NCBI RefSeq assembly: GCF_023638055.1
Contig: NZ_JAKRVY010000001.1
Coordinates: 186,001-250,000 of the forward strand
Length of the DNA: 64,000 bases
Direction of reading: 5' to 3'
DNA from: Natranaeroarchaeum aerophilus
Lineage (GTDB): Archaea > Halobacteriota > Halobacteria > Halobacteriales > Natronoarchaeaceae
The notes beneath the pieces are model-generated. The model did no database searches. It saw nothing but the letters and a program-made list of their open reading frames with translations, and was not told the origin of the DNA. The translations under genes and the position numbers were made by a program. How positions within the stretch are numbered: the first letter of the stretch is position 1; the number at the start of each line of letters is the position of its first letter. Positions 62,877 to 64,000 of the stretch are shown piece after piece.

Positions 62877-62960
62877 CCCGAGTGCTAAATATAGAGGTTC
62901 TACTCAGCAGTCAGTCGGTGTTGATTTCGTATATTCCCAGGTGAATCAACCGGTCGGTAT
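62877..62960 (+). repeat. Dispersed IS-linked repeat (actcagcag type)
   Basis: gagtgctaaatatagaggtt, ctactcagcagtcagtcggt and, after a variable part, ccaggtgaatcaaccggtcg. Best preserved partner of the copy at 56559-56644. Confidence 0.5.
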
Positions 62961-62970
62961 ATGTGTGTAC

Positions 62971-63258
62971 TTAGCGGTGTGACTCAATCTCGATCACAGG
63001 ATTTCCATGCTCGTCGGCATCGATAGTGACCGTTGTTGTATCTGCCTCAAACCGGAGGGTCATGTTCAGGTGTTCGTCTTGAAATAACCCATCAAGCGCG
63101 TCAGGGTTGATATCATTGTTTATTATCCAATCCTGTTCAAGCACTCCCTCGTTATGTGCCAGCGCAACTGCGCTCACAACAGCCATACTCAACGATTCGC
63201 CTTCGTTCGGCTCATAGCGAAAATTCTCAGCCACGTTAGTCAATTCAGGTGCAGACAT
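62971..63258 (-). CDS. HalOD1-like small output-domain protein
   Basis: From the ATG at 63258 (MSAPELTNVAENF) the product has 95 residues with GESLSMAVVSAVALAHNEGV, NPDALDGLFQ and TVTIDADEHGNPVIEI. This is the typical HalOD1 sequence pattern (SxSxAVVxAVAxxxG ... DPDALDxLF ... VxVxxxG). It probably serves as an output partner of the kinases to the left. An upstream ATG at 63279 adds seven residues. Confidence 0.75.
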   Translation of the reverse strand: MSAPELTNVAENFRYEPNEGESLSMAVVSAVALAHNEGVLEQDWIINNDINPDALDGLFQDEHLNMTLRFEADTTTVTIDADEHGNPVIEIESHR

Positions 63259-63369
63259 AATAGCCGTTGGCACCACCACTTCTCTAACCGATAACTCACG
63301 TACCCGATTGCGTGTACGATTCCGGTTTCCGAACGGGGGGATCGCAGAAACTCAGCTATCCACTGCTCA

Positions 63370-63549
63370 TTATTGATTCTGCGCCAAAGGCGAGTAATCA
63401 CCCTCTTTGGCAAGAATCCACATCGTTTCGAGCTCTTCGTCGGTAGCATCCGATGGATAAAGTATGCACTCGTTGGTCGAGCTTAGATTATCTATTATAA
63501 TCGCACTTAGTTCACCACGGTCAGATACTCTTTCACCAGTGAAAATCAT
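63370..63549 (-). CDS. DUF7511-like small protein
   Basis: The 59-residue product from the ATG at 63549 (MIFTGERVSDRGELSAIIID) ends DEELETMWILAKEGDYSPL, a pattern I associate with the haloarchaeal DUF7511 family. The ATG overlaps the stop of the upstream UPF0058-type gene by 4 bases, so the two form a coupled pair; this decides the start against a longer frame to 63597. Function unknown. Confidence 0.65.
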   Translation of the reverse strand: MIFTGERVSDRGELSAIIIDNLSSTNECILYPSDATDEELETMWILAKEGDYSPLAQNQ

Positions 63550-63815
63550 ATTTCGGAAGGAAGTGTGTAGTCTGGTGGTGGATGTGTTTGAACGCATTGT
63601 TCGAAACCGTTCAGTAGCAGGTCAATTGCGTTCTTGTGTCCGTCCTTCTGGCGATGGATATGGGACGGGCGAATCGGTTGTGCATCGTAGGGCTCAAATG
63701 CACCGTATGGCACGTTATCCTCCTGTTCGAGGTACTGACGCATTTCGAGCAGTAGCGCGTGAAGGTAGATGAGTTCTTGGATCCTCACAGTATGAGATGC
63801 CACACCATCTCCCAT
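63546..63815 (-). CDS. UPF0058-family protein
   Basis: The 89-residue protein contains RIQELIYLHALLLEMRQYLE and RPSHIHRQKDGHKNAIDLL, the conserved core of UPF0058, a small helical family frequent in haloarchaea next to signalling genes. Its true start may be the GTG at 63788 directly before RIQELIY. It is coupled to the DUF7511-like gene. Function unknown. Confidence 0.75.
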   Translation of the reverse strand: MGDGVASHTVRIQELIYLHALLLEMRQYLEQEDNVPYGAFEPYDAQPIRPSHIHRQKDGHKNAIDLLLNGFEQCVQTHPPPDYTLPSEI

Positions 63816-63817
63816 AA

Positions 63818-64000
63818 CTATTGTTGCAGTATAACCTGCATAGTGATTTTTTCAATAGGATTTGTGGCGACAATATCGGCGACGCTCTCCGTTTCGCAGT
63901 CTCTTATTGCATGGAGATCTCTTGGTGGCTCCGATAACTCCCTGCCCTGTAACCAACGCAAAAAAGGCAATTGTCGCTCTGCCGAATACAGACACAACAT
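63818..64000 (-). CDS. Partial gene running off the window
   Basis: The last 60 codons of a frame whose beginning lies beyond the window (or starts at the ATG at 64000). It reads LRWLQGRELSEPPRDLHAIR ... VATNPIEKITMQVILQQ. It ends 2 bases before the UPF0058 frame, same strand. No family recognised. Confidence 0.4.
   Translation of the reverse strand: MLCLYSAERQLPFLRWLQGRELSEPPRDLHAIRDCETESVADIVATNPIEKITMQVILQQ

Noticed and set aside
1-64000. CRISPR array
   Set aside because: No series of regularly spaced short direct repeats was seen anywhere; the Cas4-like gene stands alone.

Overview
The window looks like chromosomal DNA of an extremely halophilic archaeon (class Halobacteria). Evidence: very acidic proteins, twin-arginine lipoproteins with a lipobox Cys, leaderless-type TATA promoters, haloarchaeal-only families (OapB-like, Bat-type HTH, HalOD1-like, DUF7344-like), archaeal PurO, DP1, Orc1/Cdc6 and S26B signal peptidase, and a haloarchaeal origin with G-rich ORB repeats. 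Genus cannot be fixed from the sequence alone.

Layout. 1-3.9 kb is insertion-sequence-rich: a 141-bp MITE with target duplication, a complete IS1595-type element, a fragment of a second one, two lipoproteins, and an M20 peptidase cut by an IS end. 4.1-10.9 kb is a compact respiratory molybdoenzyme operon (NrfD-type membrane subunit, four-cluster Fe-S subunit, Tat-exported catalytic subunit, TorD-like chaperone, Mrp ATPase). Its RGRY and SHSAICAEAEK motifs point to an ArrA-like arsenate reductase. 11-23 kb is ordinary core genome: two paralogous 109-aa proteins around FkbM and PAP2 genes, a CPBP protease, a serine hydrolase, an exported ferredoxin, tRNA-Gln, purO, aspartate kinase.

23-30.4 kb is the replication locus: DP1 (polB), signal peptidase, orc1/cdc6, a ~1.1-kb origin with five ORB-like repeats, then oapA-oapB-oapC. 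A further inverted ORB-like pair lies inside the polB coding sequence. 30.5-43.9 kb is again core: DUF4382 lipoprotein, an HdrD-like membrane Fe-S oxidoreductase, a biotin ECF transporter (bioY plus EcfA and EcfT), solo Cas4-like nuclease, Sua5, DsbA-like lipoprotein, phosphohexomutase, hisI, prepilin peptidase and a two-winged HTH regulator.

44-64 kb is an accessory island with lower GC, longer gene-free stretches and IS-end debris. It starts with an RHH protein coupled to a tyrosine recombinase. It then carries an 864-aa protein combining a catalytically degenerate N6-adenine methyltransferase fold with a C-terminal HEPN motif. Beyond this lies a sensory cluster: HalOD1-like, DUF7344-like and Bat-type proteins and three histidine kinases (LOV-PAS, 7TM-PAS, REC-GAF-PAS). 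Two ~1.05-kb non-coding units, 4.1 kb apart, each hold four CCAATTGG-type iterons at the same spacing. The degenerate methyltransferase-HEPN protein and the paired iteron units are the best candidates for something undescribed.
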